A stretch of 64,000 nucleotides of DNA from positions 1 to 64,000 of the forward strand of contig CAZLVG010000001.1 of assembly GCA_964562905.1 (NCBI GenBank). The letters are read 5' to 3'. The notes beneath the pieces were generated by a model, which was not told the origin of the DNA, did not search any database, and saw only the letters and a program-made list of their open reading frames with translations. This document shows, one piece after another, positions 43,617 through 51,925 of the stretch (positions within the stretch are counted from its first letter, which is position 1; every line of letters begins with the position of its first letter). A program made the position numbers and the translations under genes. The DNA is from CAYSWF01 sp964562905. Lineage in GTDB: Bacteria; Patescibacteriota; Andersenbacteria; UBA10190.

Positions 43617-45941
43617 ATGAGCAAAATATTAGTAACCGGCGGAGCAGGATTTCTGGGCAGCCATCTGTGCGACCGGCTAGTACAACGCGGAGATGAAGTC
43701 ATATGTGTGGACAACTTTTTCACCGGCCAGAAAAGAAACATCACCCACCTGCTGAAAAACCCTTTGTTCGAGCTTATACGCCACGACATCGTGGAGCCAC
43801 TGGCGGTGGAAGTAGACCAGATTTACAACCTGGCCTGTCCGGCCTCGCCGGTACATTACCAGCACAACCCCATCAAAACCATAAAAACTTCCACGGTGGG
43901 CATGGTTAACATGCTGGGGCTGGCCAAGCGCGTGGGAGCTCGGCTGCTGCAGACATCCACCTCGGAAGTTTACGGAAATCCCGCTGTCCACCCCCAGCCT
44001 GAAACGTATTGGGGGAACGTCAATCCTATAGGAACCCGCTCCTGTTACGATGAAGGCAAGCGCGTAGCCGAAACCCTGTGCATGGATTACCACCGGCAGA
44101 ACCATGTTGATATTCGCATTGCCCGGATTTTCAATAGCATCTTAGCCAATGAAACAGTCTTACTATTCAACAACAAGCACATTCACACAGAGTCAATAGA
44201 AAAATACGTCGATTCTCACCTAGCCTCGCGCCTGGATCCGAACCCGCCACGCGTACTGATCCCCACGTTTGATCCCAGATCATGCCGAACCCGCTTAGCA
44301 GAGGCAAGCGCAGTCACCAAACACCGATGCAGAACCGATTGTTATGAACTCTCACTCCGCTACGGCAGAAACGTCAAAGTCACTGGAGATCACAGCGTGT
44401 TCACCCGAGGACAAAACGGAAGGCCCACGGCAATACCAGTACGCCAGCTGAGTGTTGGTGATTACGTAGCCATCCCGGCAAAGCTGCCGGTAGTCGAGCA
44501 AAACCGCCAACGCGTAGAGCTTGGTGAAGCCCTGCTCCGGTCACTACCAGATACCGAATTATGGGACTACGCAGTACGTGCTACAACTCTTCAAAAAGTC
44601 ATTACAGAACGGCGAAACGAAATCATAAAAATTATAGAAAAAAGCAGGCGATTTAACGCCGAACGGCAGCGCAATGCTTACACATGCGCCTACAATAAAT
44701 ACCGACGAAGATCACTCCTGCCACTCTATGTGCTCAAACGTCTCCGCATTTCAGTACCCAAAGAAGGCAAAATTCGCGTGTACAAATCCGGCGCACACAT
44801 CTGGCTTCCCGCCACCATCAATGTCACACCCGATCTACTGTGGTTGATCGGCCTTTTCATCGCGGAAGGAACATCTCACTTCCAGAAAGGAAAGAGCGCG
44901 TTTATATCCCTCTGCTCCGACGAGCACCTACTCAAACGAGCACAAAAAATTCTTGAAGCGCTTGGTTGCCATGTTGTGTATCGTCCTGCCTATGATAATA
45001 AGGGACCGTCTATCTTTGCGCACTCAAAACTTCTGTACTTTCTGTTTGACCACGTCCTAGACATCTTACCCGACAAGCAGTTCCCAGCCTGGATTATGCA
45101 ACTACCACTCTCAAAAATAAAGCACGTCCTAGAAGGATACCGCGAGGGAGACGGCACGCACAGTGGTAAAAAAATAGGCAGCGAACTCTGTTTCAACACT
45201 ACGAGCAAAAACCTGGCAGACCAGTTAACCTATACCCTTCTACGCTTTGGCATTGTCGCTTCAGTTGGCAAGTACAACACTACCTTCAGAAAGCGCTATG
45301 AGAACCGGCGGTTCCCATTTTATAGAATAACTATTTGTGCGCTAGACAATTTCGATATACTCAGTTGGGACAGCAAAGTTCAACAAACCCTCAACGCCAA
45401 AAGAACTGGCGATATCGTGTGGTCAAAAATCAGAAGCATTAAACCAGTCGCCAGATCAGCCTACGTGTACGATTTCACCGTCCCAGGCTCTGAAAATTTT
45501 ATTGCCGGCAATGGGATATTTTGCCACAACACCTACGGTCCCCGTATGCACCCGGCAGACGGCCGCGTCGTCAGTAATTTCATCATGCAAGCTCTGGAGG
45601 AAGCGCCCCTCACGGTTTACGGAGACGGCAGCCACACCCGCTCTTTTTGTTACGTGGATGACATGGTAGAGGCTCTTACAAGGCTCATGGATCAAGAAAA
45701 GGAGACGGGGCCGGTTAATCTGGGTAACCCCGAAGAAACTTCCATGCGGGAGCTGGCCCGCCTAATCATAAAATTGACTCGCAGCCGCTCTCCCATCTCC
45801 CGTCATCCCCTGCCGGCCGACGATCCCCAAAAACGGCGCCCCGACATAACGAAAGCCGGACAAATTATTAACTGGCGGCCGGGCACTTCCCTAAAGGCGG
45901 GTTTGCAAAAAACTATTGCTTACTTTAAGAGCTTGCCGTAA
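43617..45941 (+). CDS. UDP-glucuronate decarboxylase-type NAD-dependent epimerase containing an intein
   Basis: Extended SDR enzyme that likely makes UDP-xylose from UDP-glucuronate. The 774-aa precursor has NAD motif GGAGFLGSH (residues 8-16), TSTSEVYGNP with the catalytic Ser/Thr, and the YxxxK pair in SCYDEGKRVAE. At residue 174, inside the RIFN-TYGPRM substrate loop, a 465-aa intein is inserted (residues 174-638). After it the extein resumes with TYGPRMHPADGRVVSNF and the GDGSHTRSFCYVDDMV block. Joined exteins give 309 aa, the normal UXS length. It could cooperate with Ugd (7590). Confidence 0.92.
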   Translation: MSKILVTGGAGFLGSHLCDRLVQRGDEVICVDNFFTGQKRNITHLLKNPLFELIRHDIVEPLAVEVDQIYNLACPASPVHYQHNPIKTIKTSTVGMVNMLGLAKRVGARLLQTSTSEVYGNPAVHPQPETYWGNVNPIGTRSCYDEGKRVAETLCMDYHRQNHVDIRIARIFNSILANETVLLFNNKHIHTESIEKYVDSHLASRLDPNPPRVLIPTFDPRSCRTRLAEASAVTKHRCRTDCYELSLRYGRNVKVTGDHSVFTRGQNGRPTAIPVRQLSVGDYVAIPAKLPVVEQNRQRVELGEALLRSLPDTELWDYAVRATTLQKVITERRNEIIKIIEKSRRFNAERQRNAYTCAYNKYRRRSLLPLYVLKRLRISVPKEGKIRVYKSGAHIWLPATINVTPDLLWLIGLFIAEGTSHFQKGKSAFISLCSDEHLLKRAQKILEALGCHVVYRPAYDNKGPSIFAHSKLLYFLFDHVLDILPDKQFPAWIMQLPLSKIKHVLEGYREGDGTHSGKKIGSELCFNTTSKNLADQLTYTLLRFGIVASVGKYNTTFRKRYENRRFPFYRITICALDNFDILSWDSKVQQTLNAKRTGDIVWSKIRSIKPVARSAYVYDFTVPGSENFIAGNGIFCHNTYGPRMHPADGRVVSNFIMQALEEAPLTVYGDGSHTRSFCYVDDMVEALTRLMDQEKETGPVNLGNPEETSMRELARLIIKLTRSRSPISRHPLPADDPQKRRPDITKAGQIINWRPGTSLKAGLQKTIAYFKSLP
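44136..45530 (+). other. Intein with LAGLIDADG homing endonuclease (465 aa)
   Basis: Protein-splicing element between extein residues Asn and Thr. It starts with Ser1 (SILANETVLL), has the block B TxxH motif (VTGDHSVFT), and ends VYDFTVPGSENFIAGNGIFCHN with the penultimate His and final Asn, followed by +1 Thr. Two LAGLIDADG-type helices are present: LLWLIGLFIAEG (precursor residues 407-418) and VLEGYREGDG (504-513). The acidic residues E417 and D512 are the likely endonuclease metal ligands. The coding sequence is visibly less GC-rich than the exteins, as expected for a transferred element. Confidence 0.9.
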
Positions 45942-45950
45942 TTTCCTGGC

Positions 45951-46394
45951 CTATTTCAGCAAGCAGTCTGGTCCGGGCGGCAACAGCTTCATCTGTTTAC
46001 TTTGCGCCAGTATGGCTTGAGTTTTGTTGTCAACCAGCACCAGCCGCACGTTTTCTCCCTGGGATTCAGCCAGCACCTCGCCGTCACAAGGCACCATCAG
46101 GCTGAAACTACCTGACGAAAGCTGCTCCGGACTTAAGTTGCCTACCTTTAAACTGACTCGGGGCAGCCGCAGCATCAACGCGGACGACTGGCTGCGGATG
46201 GCGGACACGTTCTCAGCCAAGCTGACTGTCACCGGCACCCCGGGCAGCAAGCGGGTAGTAGATGTTTCCAGGACGCCTATCTCGTAAGTAAGCGAGGCTC
46301 CTCTTATGGAAAGACCTCCCACCTGCAAAGCCAACCACACCAACACCAGCAGCGCCGCCACGCTCACGCCCCCTGCCAGGTAATATTTGTTCAT
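45951..46394 (-). CDS. Small membrane-anchored exported protein
   Basis: The 147-aa product (start MNKYYLAGGVSVAALL, fixed by a 4-bp ATGA overlap with prsW) has one N-terminal membrane helix and a beta-rich exterior part (YEIGVLETSTTRLLPGVPVTVSL) ending in PPGPDCLLK. No family recognised. It ends 10 bp before the convergent intein-bearing gene. Its coupling to prsW suggests co-translation. Confidence 0.7.
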   Translation of the reverse strand: MNKYYLAGGVSVAALLVLVWLALQVGGLSIRGASLTYEIGVLETSTTRLLPGVPVTVSLAENVSAIRSQSSALMLRLPRVSLKVGNLSPEQLSSGSFSLMVPCDGEVLAESQGENVRLVLVDNKTQAILAQSKQMKLLPPGPDCLLK

Positions 46395-47335
46395 AGTCGC
46401 TCCTCTTTTTTCAGCTCTCTTAAAAATGTATACCTTAGGCGTCGCTCGCGCAACCAGGGAGCGTGCACGTTCCATGGCGACTCAAAACGCTTAAAAAGGC
46501 GGCGGATCAGCCTGGCTTTGGGCATGTCCGGCGCTTCCTGCTGCGCCAGCAGGCGGCCTTCTTTGCGCGCCACCGCGAAGAAATCCCGGCGCGTTGTCCA
46601 TGACGCCAGTACCATCAGAGTAGGAACCATCATCAGCACGGCGTACGCCGCCAGGTTCACGCCTAATAGTAAATCATACAATCCGTGTAGAAACCACGGG
46701 ATGACGAAGGCCAGAAAATAAAATTTGCGCGGGCGCCATAAATCCAGCGCAGCCCGGGCCAGCCAAGCGCCCATCAGACCTCCGAAACTTACGTGGGCCA
46801 GCGTGGAGACAAGGAACCGCAAAAAGAAAACGAACACCAGCGTGTCGTAACTGCCCGCCGTAAACAGATTGAGGAAATACAGCGTGTTTTCCAGCGTGGC
46901 AAATCCCAGCCCCGCCGCTATACCCACCACCAGTCCGTCAAAAACCTGGTCAATAGACTTGCTGCGGACGATCCACAGCCGCAGTAATACGTACCTCAAA
47001 CCCTCTTCCACCATGGCCACCATCAGAAAAGCGCCCACCGCCGGCAACACAATATCCAGCGGGCTGCGCAACGGCGTAATCGCTCCCACAAAATAATGGG
47101 AGGTGGCCGGCGACAGCTGATGCCACAGCTGCGACAGCCATTTTTCCGCCCGGAAAGCCGGCCAGACCAGCACCAGACCGGCGGCGAAAGCGCCGGCTAC
47201 CAGAGTGGCGGGAACGGGCCGGTCACTGCGCCTCAGATACCACAACCAGATGAATAGCGTGGCTGGCAGTAAACTTAGGAGAAAAGCGATGATGCCTATA
47301 GCCAGTCCCGGCGGCAGATAAATAGCGGGAGTCAC
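46391..47335 (-). CDS. prsW: PrsW-family intramembrane metalloprotease
   Basis: The 314-aa multi-pass protein has the CPBP/PrsW hallmarks: EEGLR in VAMVEEGLRYVLL, the pair E-N in FATLENTLYF, a His in STLAHVSFGG and the final HGLYD, each in a membrane segment. PrsW cleaves membrane-anchored anti-sigma factors in Bacillus; the substrate here is unknown. The start is placed at GTG 47335 because a TATACT box (47343-47348) lies 7 nt upstream; a TTG eight codons earlier would fall inside that promoter. Confidence 0.85.
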   Translation of the reverse strand: MTPAIYLPPGLAIGIIAFLLSLLPATLFIWLWYLRRSDRPVPATLVAGAFAAGLVLVWPAFRAEKWLSQLWHQLSPATSHYFVGAITPLRSPLDIVLPAVGAFLMVAMVEEGLRYVLLRLWIVRSKSIDQVFDGLVVGIAAGLGFATLENTLYFLNLFTAGSYDTLVFVFFLRFLVSTLAHVSFGGLMGAWLARAALDLWRPRKFYFLAFVIPWFLHGLYDLLLGVNLAAYAVLMMVPTLMVLASWTTRRDFFAVARKEGRLLAQQEAPDMPKARLIRRLFKRFESPWNVHAPWLRERRLRYTFLRELKKEERL

Positions 47336-47479
47336 GCCGTTAAGTATAACACCGGTCAAAATAACCCGCTACGCCACGGCCTAAAAAGCGCCTAAAAAGC
47401 GGCGGCTGTCTTTTTTTCTCCTATACCCTTTTCCCCGCCGCTATTTCCACCCGCCAGGCGGGAATGGTCAACCCAAAAT

Positions 47480-47884
47480 TCAAAGGGAAGACGACTTAAA
47501 CACTTCCGGCCGATAGGGTTTCAGCCTGACCACTTTAACCTCTTCCTTGCCCGCGCGTTCAAGTAGACGGCGTACGGTATCGTCATCCGGCTTCTGGTCG
47601 TACCCGAGAGCCAGAACGTCAAACTCCAGTTCCTCTAGGAGACGGTAGGGACGAGGGTTAGGCCACTCGTCACCTAACAAAGCTTTACGCACAACGGACA
47701 GAGCTAATACTTTTTCAAGACGGACCCGTTGCGGCAGTCTTGGTTCTCTCCTTTTCACGTGCCTGATATAACTGTCCCGCGCTACTACCACCGTCAGGCG
47801 GTCTCCCCATGCCAAAGCTTGGCGGAAAAAATAACGGTGGCCCGCGTGCAAGGAGTCAAAAGTCCCGAACACCAGCACCGTCAT
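47480..47884 (-). CDS. Cytidylyltransferase-like nucleotidyltransferase
   Basis: The 134-aa protein begins MTVLVFGTFDSLHAGHRYFF, the HxGH-type nucleotide-binding signature of the TagD/RibL-like family, followed by VVVARDSYIRHVKRREP and LALGYDQ. Members make CDP-glycerol, FAD or similar; the substrate is unclear here because the usual C-terminal ISTTxIR-type block is not obvious. It overlaps the preceding pilus-associated gene by 4 bp, so it is co-transcribed with the pilus cassette. Confidence 0.8.
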   Translation of the reverse strand: MTVLVFGTFDSLHAGHRYFFRQALAWGDRLTVVVARDSYIRHVKRREPRLPQRVRLEKVLALSVVRKALLGDEWPNPRPYRLLEELEFDVLALGYDQKPDDDTVRRLLERAGKEEVKVVRLKPYRPEVFKSSSL

Positions 47885-48210
47885 TCAGGATTTTTTCTAA
47901 AAACGCGGTCATACGAGGCATAATCACGAGTGAGGTGCCTAGTCCTTTTCAACCTCTGCTCATCAATAGACCGCAGCATTTCTGTATTGATAAGCGGCGC
48001 GCCTTCCTTCACGGTCGCCGGCGGACCGGGATCACGCCGCAGTCTGGTCCACGCATAATTATATACCAGCCAAAGACCTATCCCGGCAAACATGACGGCT
48101 AACAAATATCTGAAGCGCGAGTCCGCTAATACCAACCACAGGGACGCCCCGGCGTTTTTCACGCGTCCGTACCAGCCGCGTAGCCAGTCTTTATTTCTAA
48201 CGTTGTTCAT
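47881..48210 (-). CDS. Small membrane protein X1 at the end of pilMNO cassette 1
   Basis: The 109-aa protein has a single membrane helix (RYLLAVMFAGIGLWLVYNYAW, about residues 33-53), then a soluble charged tail. It occupies the same position and size class as the 50373 gene of cassette 2. It may be the counterpart of PilP, but no PilP domain is recognised. It overlaps pilO1 by 14 bp. Confidence 0.6.
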   Translation of the reverse strand: MNNVRNKDWLRGWYGRVKNAGASLWLVLADSRFRYLLAVMFAGIGLWLVYNYAWTRLRRDPGPPATVKEGAPLINTEMLRSIDEQRLKRTRHLTRDYASYDRVFRKNPE

Positions 48211-48766
48211 TTTTCTGTAGATAAAAAACTATTGACATATCCAGATTAAAGTTCTGGCCCTCGCCAGGCCTAATAAGTAAAGAGTCTATTTGCACCAACC
48301 CTTGTATATGCTCCATGGCCTCCAAGTACCGCAGCAGCATGGACGGTCGGGCCGAGGCTGACACTGAGATAGTGAGAGGGAAGATGGGTACACTGTGGCC
48401 TTCTTGATCCTTAAGGTCATGACCTTCCCTGATATTGACCACGTCAATTTCCAGGCCGGTACGTTGCGCCACGCTTTCCACGCGCTCCAGCACCTGAATA
48501 GTGTCCCTATCTTGGGGAACTACCACCGCTAGCCGTTCCAGGGAGCCTTTTTCCCTCTTTATACCCTCTGCCAGCTTTTCCGCGCGTTCTTTCACGTCCG
48601 CCGCCTGCTTAATCTGGGAACGGCTTCTTTGTACCATGGTGGCCATGGCGGCCGCCTTTCTCCACAAGTACGGCTGGACCGCCATCAGGCCGGCCGCCAC
48701 CAGGACAGTGACAACCAACACCCGCAGACGCTTCCTTACCCGGGGGCGCAAGTTATTGATCCACAT
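48197..48766 (-). CDS. pilO: Type IV pilus assembly protein PilO (cassette 1)
   Basis: The 189-aa inner-membrane protein has a short cytoplasmic N-terminus, one membrane helix near 17-33, a coiled coil (SRSQIKQAADVKERAEKLAEG) and a ferredoxin-like C-domain with the PilO pattern GLEIDVVNI ... FPLTISVSASARPSMLLRYLEAMEHI. PilO pairs with PilN in the alignment complex. It overlaps pilN1 by 14 bp. Confidence 0.85.
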   Translation of the reverse strand: MWINNLRPRVRKRLRVLVVTVLVAAGLMAVQPYLWRKAAAMATMVQRSRSQIKQAADVKERAEKLAEGIKREKGSLERLAVVVPQDRDTIQVLERVESVAQRTGLEIDVVNIREGHDLKDQEGHSVPIFPLTISVSASARPSMLLRYLEAMEHIQGLVQIDSLLIRPGEGQNFNLDMSIVFYLQKNEQR

Positions 48767-49313
48767 AGTCCTCCTTAAGCGTTAAAGTAAATTCATAGGG
48801 CGCGTTGACAGGATTCAACAGGTTAGCGCGAGGAGCTTTCACGTCTTTTACCCAGGGCAGCTCGCCAAGCCGTTCTTCAAAAACCACCAGCGAACTGCGC
48901 GCCACAGAGGAACCGGAGAAATAAATGGTATTGCTCTCGCGGTCGGCTTCTAATCTCCCAATGATTATGCCGGACGGAACAATATCCAGCAAGTCGGGAA
49001 TAATATCGGACCAAACCAGTCTTTCCCGCCCCAGGGAATCTATAACTTCCAACAAGCTGTTATACCTTTTTACCTCACTTTTCTTTCTGTCGTAAGCGGC
49101 GACCTGCCGCCCCAGTTCAGACTCCGCCGTTCTGTTGGACGTTAAGTTGGCAAAACCCCACAAGCCGACACTGACCGCCGCCGCCAACAACGCCAGGGAC
49201 AAGAGTCCGACTGCCACCGCGCGCGCAAAACGAGTCACAGCGTTCAGCGTAACTTCCTGGCGCAAGCTCCAACGCCTAGCGGGAGGCAGCAGGTTCATCT
49301 GTTTTTGCGCCAT
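48753..49313 (-). CDS. pilN: Type IV pilus assembly protein PilN (cassette 1)
   Basis: The start at 49313 gives 186 aa beginning MAQKQMNLLPP, containing the conserved INLLPP-like N-terminus that binds PilM. One membrane helix follows (AVAVGLLSLALLAAAVSVGLWG), then a coiled coil and a C-domain with TIYFSGSSVARSSLVVFEERLGELPWVKDV. The open frame extends 31 codons further upstream into pilM1, which is unlikely to be translated. Confidence 0.87.
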   Translation of the reverse strand: MAQKQMNLLPPARRWSLRQEVTLNAVTRFARAVAVGLLSLALLAAAVSVGLWGFANLTSNRTAESELGRQVAAYDRKKSEVKRYNSLLEVIDSLGRERLVWSDIIPDLLDIVPSGIIIGRLEADRESNTIYFSGSSVARSSLVVFEERLGELPWVKDVKAPRANLLNPVNAPYEFTLTLKEDYVDQ

Positions 49314-49323
49314 AGCGTCAAGG

Positions 49324-50376
49324 TTAGTCCCCCAAGTTTTCGTCTCTAAGAGCCAGGCCGATGGCCGTAGTAAAATGCATGGCGTCAGCCGTGGAGATGT
49401 TGGCACCTCCCGTCGTTACTTTCCCTCCCACGTTAGTCCAGGGACTGCCTAGCTGTACAGGAACTCCGGAAAAAATCTTTCCGAACTCCCCGGTCATGCC
49501 GCTTAAATTAGATCCGCCGCCGGCCAGCAGTATAGCTCTTACCCTTTCCTCGGGCGGCAGTTGCACCACCATCTCCTTAACCACCCGCTCCACCTGCCGT
49601 ATCAGCTCCAGCACTCCTTCTTTCAAAACTTCCCTAAGTTGCGTGCCCTCTTTCCCGGCTGGCCCCGCGGCTGACTTTTTCTCGGCCGCTTCGGACAAGG
49701 ATAGGCCGAGCCTGGCGGCCAGCCGCCGCGTAAGGTCGTCGCCCCCCGTCTGAATGCTGGCCGTATACCGCATGGCACCACGGTCAAAAAACACCACGTT
49801 AGTCGAGGTAGCGCCCAGATCAATAACCAGCACACCCCGTATGTCCGCCGCTTCCTCTCTTGACCGAGGCAGCAGGCAGCGTACCACCGACCTGGCTTCT
49901 AGCTCCAGCGCCATGACATTCAAACCCAAGCCGTCCAGCACAGCCAACAAAGGATCAACAACTTCGCGCTGAGCCACGCCTACCAGTACCTGGTGGTAGC
50001 GGCCTTCCCGCGACGAGTCCACCGGTTCCCAGTCAAGATAAACCTTGTCTAGGTCAAAAGGGATGTGGCGCCTGATCGCCCAACGTACAGCCTCATCAGC
50101 TTCCCGTTCTTTCATAGTAGGCAAATCAATAACCCGCAGAAAAGATTGCATCTCTGGTATGGAAGCTACCGCGTATTTTTCTTTCACCGGTAAAGGGGAA
50201 CAACGGGTCATAGCTTGGCCGAGTGCTTTAGTAACGGCTGGTATGTCTTGCACTATTCCTCTTCGCATAAGACGGGGAGCCAGCGGCGACCAGCACACCG
50301 TGCGCAATAGCGGATAATCCCCGCCCGTCACCTCGGCCACCTTTATGGACTTGTCAGAGATGTCTATACCAATCAT
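49324..50376 (-). CDS. pilM: Type IV pilus assembly ATPase-like protein PilM (cassette 1)
   Basis: Actin-like cytoplasmic protein, 350 aa from MIGIDISDKSIKVAEV (start fixed by a 4-bp ATGA overlap). It shows the actin-fold phosphate loops (GVLVIDLGATSTNVVF) and adenosine-binding LLAGGGSNLSGM. The motif SIPEMQSFLRVIDLPTM is shared with the second PilM copy (VPETQSFLRVTQLPIM). It recruits PilN at the membrane. Confidence 0.92.
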   Translation of the reverse strand: MIGIDISDKSIKVAEVTGGDYPLLRTVCWSPLAPRLMRRGIVQDIPAVTKALGQAMTRCSPLPVKEKYAVASIPEMQSFLRVIDLPTMKEREADEAVRWAIRRHIPFDLDKVYLDWEPVDSSREGRYHQVLVGVAQREVVDPLLAVLDGLGLNVMALELEARSVVRCLLPRSREEAADIRGVLVIDLGATSTNVVFFDRGAMRYTASIQTGGDDLTRRLAARLGLSLSEAAEKKSAAGPAGKEGTQLREVLKEGVLELIRQVERVVKEMVVQLPPEERVRAILLAGGGSNLSGMTGEFGKIFSGVPVQLGSPWTNVGGKVTTGGANISTADAMHFTTAIGLALRDENLGD

Positions 50377-50714
50377 AGAATTCCGTCGGGAACCGACATG
50401 CCTGACGACAGCTCGGCATCCCACTGCTCTATCCATAACTCCAAGCGATCAATCAAGTCCGTGGACAGGTCCAAAGTATTCGCCGGCTGCTCGACTGTCC
50501 CGGGCGGCTCCAGATACAACAAGGTTAAAACCAGATACAGCCCCAGCAGTAATACCAAAACGGCGGCCATAATGTCTAGAGCGTGGCTGTGGCCGGTCAA
50601 CACCCAGCGCCCAACCGAACGAAACTTGTTCTTGAGCTTGTGGGTTAAGCGCAACCAGTTCTCTTTATCCGTGAGTAGTTTTACGTCAATCTTCATAACC
50701 ACTTTCTTGACCAT
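50373..50714 (-). CDS. Small membrane protein X2 of pilMNO cassette 2
   Basis: The 113-aa protein (or 107 aa from MKIDVKLL) has one membrane helix (IMAAVLVLLLGLYLVLTLLY, about residues 48-67) with a soluble tail. It lies between pilO2 and pilM1, overlapping both, in the same cassette position as the 47881 gene. It has no recognised domain. Confidence 0.6.
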   Translation of the reverse strand: MVKKVVMKIDVKLLTDKENWLRLTHKLKNKFRSVGRWVLTGHSHALDIMAAVLVLLLGLYLVLTLLYLEPPGTVEQPANTLDLSTDLIDRLELWIEQWDAELSSGMSVPDGIL

Positions 50715-51366
50715 CGCCCTCTTCGGCCAATATGGATATCACCGCTTGCGCGCTAAGATGCCCTGTTTTTTGCGGCTGCTGGCTGTCTTTTTCGGACGAG
50801 CCGGGCGGTCCGCCGGGCGGCGCCGGCAGTCCCGCTCCGAGTGGCCTTTTGACCGACTCTCTCACTGTAAACTGCCAGTCAGCCACCTGTACCAAGTACG
50901 GCTGGTACTCCAGATAATGGAGCCAGCGCAGCGTATTTTCAGGGTCGCCGGCAGCGACAAGATGCATCCTAACTTCTCGCAAAGGCCCTGATGGTTTTAT
51001 TATGTTGCCTTTTTCATCTTTCTTTATCTCTTCTTCCACATCCGGTATGGTCAGTCTGACATTGAAATCAGCAGCAGATTTTTCCAGTCTCCCTATCACA
51101 CTGCTCAAGTCGTCCCGACGAGGCACGAAGGCCAAAATACGGTTGATATCGTGCCGGCGGTCAGCCAGCTTCTCCTCCAGCTCCGTCAGGCGGCTGGCGC
51201 TGGCCAGGCTTTGCTCCAGCGCCGACCGGAGGCTGGCCGCGGCGCGCCGCTTATCTTGAATAAAGGAATGCAGTCCCAGCACCACTCCCAGTAGCGCCAG
51301 GATCAGTACGGCCTCAACTACTCTCCATATTATCAGCTGCTTGATTGTCCGCTTGGCCAGCAACAT
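50686..51366 (-). CDS. PilO-like protein (cassette 2)
   Basis: The 226-aa protein has one N-terminal membrane helix (VVEAVLILALLGVVLGL), a coiled coil (SALEQSLASASRLTELEEKL) and a PilO-like C-domain (LREVRMHLVAAGDPENTLRWLHYLEYQPYLVQVADW), followed by a Pro/Gly-rich stretch absent from PilO1. Identification rests on position, size and this pattern. Confidence 0.75.
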   Translation of the reverse strand: MLLAKRTIKQLIIWRVVEAVLILALLGVVLGLHSFIQDKRRAAASLRSALEQSLASASRLTELEEKLADRRHDINRILAFVPRRDDLSSVIGRLEKSAADFNVRLTIPDVEEEIKKDEKGNIIKPSGPLREVRMHLVAAGDPENTLRWLHYLEYQPYLVQVADWQFTVRESVKRPLGAGLPAPPGGPPGSSEKDSQQPQKTGHLSAQAVISILAEEGDGQESGYED

Positions 51367-51372
51367 ATTCTC

Positions 51373-51900
51373 CTACCTTCTGTGTAATTTAAAGGAAAAA
51401 GTGGGCTCCGGCTCCAGGGCAAAATTACGCAGCGGCGCTTCCACTTGCCGCACCCAGTCTAGCCCTTTCAGCTTTTGCTGGTATTCTACCACCGCCTGGC
51501 GTTCGGAAGCGGTTCCGTTAATAACCAGTACTGAAGGTTCTTCTTCGTGAACCTCTAAGCCGGTCAGGCGCAAAGCCGGCGGCATAATCTCTAACGCGTC
51601 CTCCACACTGTCCGACCAGGGCTGGTAACTTACACGTCGCTGCTCAAACTCGCGCAGTAACCGGTTAACTTCCTCCACCTCCCTGACCACCTCGGAGTGA
51701 AAACCATCTCCTTCCGTTTTGCTGCCAGCCATCCCTTCTTCGATCTGCTGAAAAACCACAAAGATAGCCGCCAGTGCTCCTACCAGCAGCAGCAACAGCA
51801 GGTAGATCCTGTTTAAAAAGCGTCCCAAGCGGCACAAGTATAAACGCCTGGTGCGCTTTCTCAGAAGAGGTTTAGGCAGGAGGTTTATTTCTTTACTCAT
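51373..51900 (-). CDS. PilN-like protein (cassette 2)
   Basis: The 175-aa protein begins MSKEINLLPKPLLRKRTRR, with the INLLP signature of PilN, a membrane helix (RIYLLLLLLVGALAAIFVVF), coiled coil and a C-domain with PSVLVINGTASERQAVVEYQQKLKGLDWVRQVEAP, parallel to the end of PilN1. It lies between pilM2 and pilO2. Confidence 0.83.
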   Translation of the reverse strand: MSKEINLLPKPLLRKRTRRLYLCRLGRFLNRIYLLLLLLVGALAAIFVVFQQIEEGMAGSKTEGDGFHSEVVREVEEVNRLLREFEQRRVSYQPWSDSVEDALEIMPPALRLTGLEVHEEEPSVLVINGTASERQAVVEYQQKLKGLDWVRQVEAPLRNFALEPEPTFSFKLHRR

Positions 51901-51925
51901 ACGTTACCGCCGCAACTGCTCCTAC

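Noticed and set aside
49314..49406. 31-codon upstream extension of pilN1
   Set aside because: It lies wholly within the pilM1 3' end in another frame, and the MAQKQMNLLPP start matches the family N-terminus.
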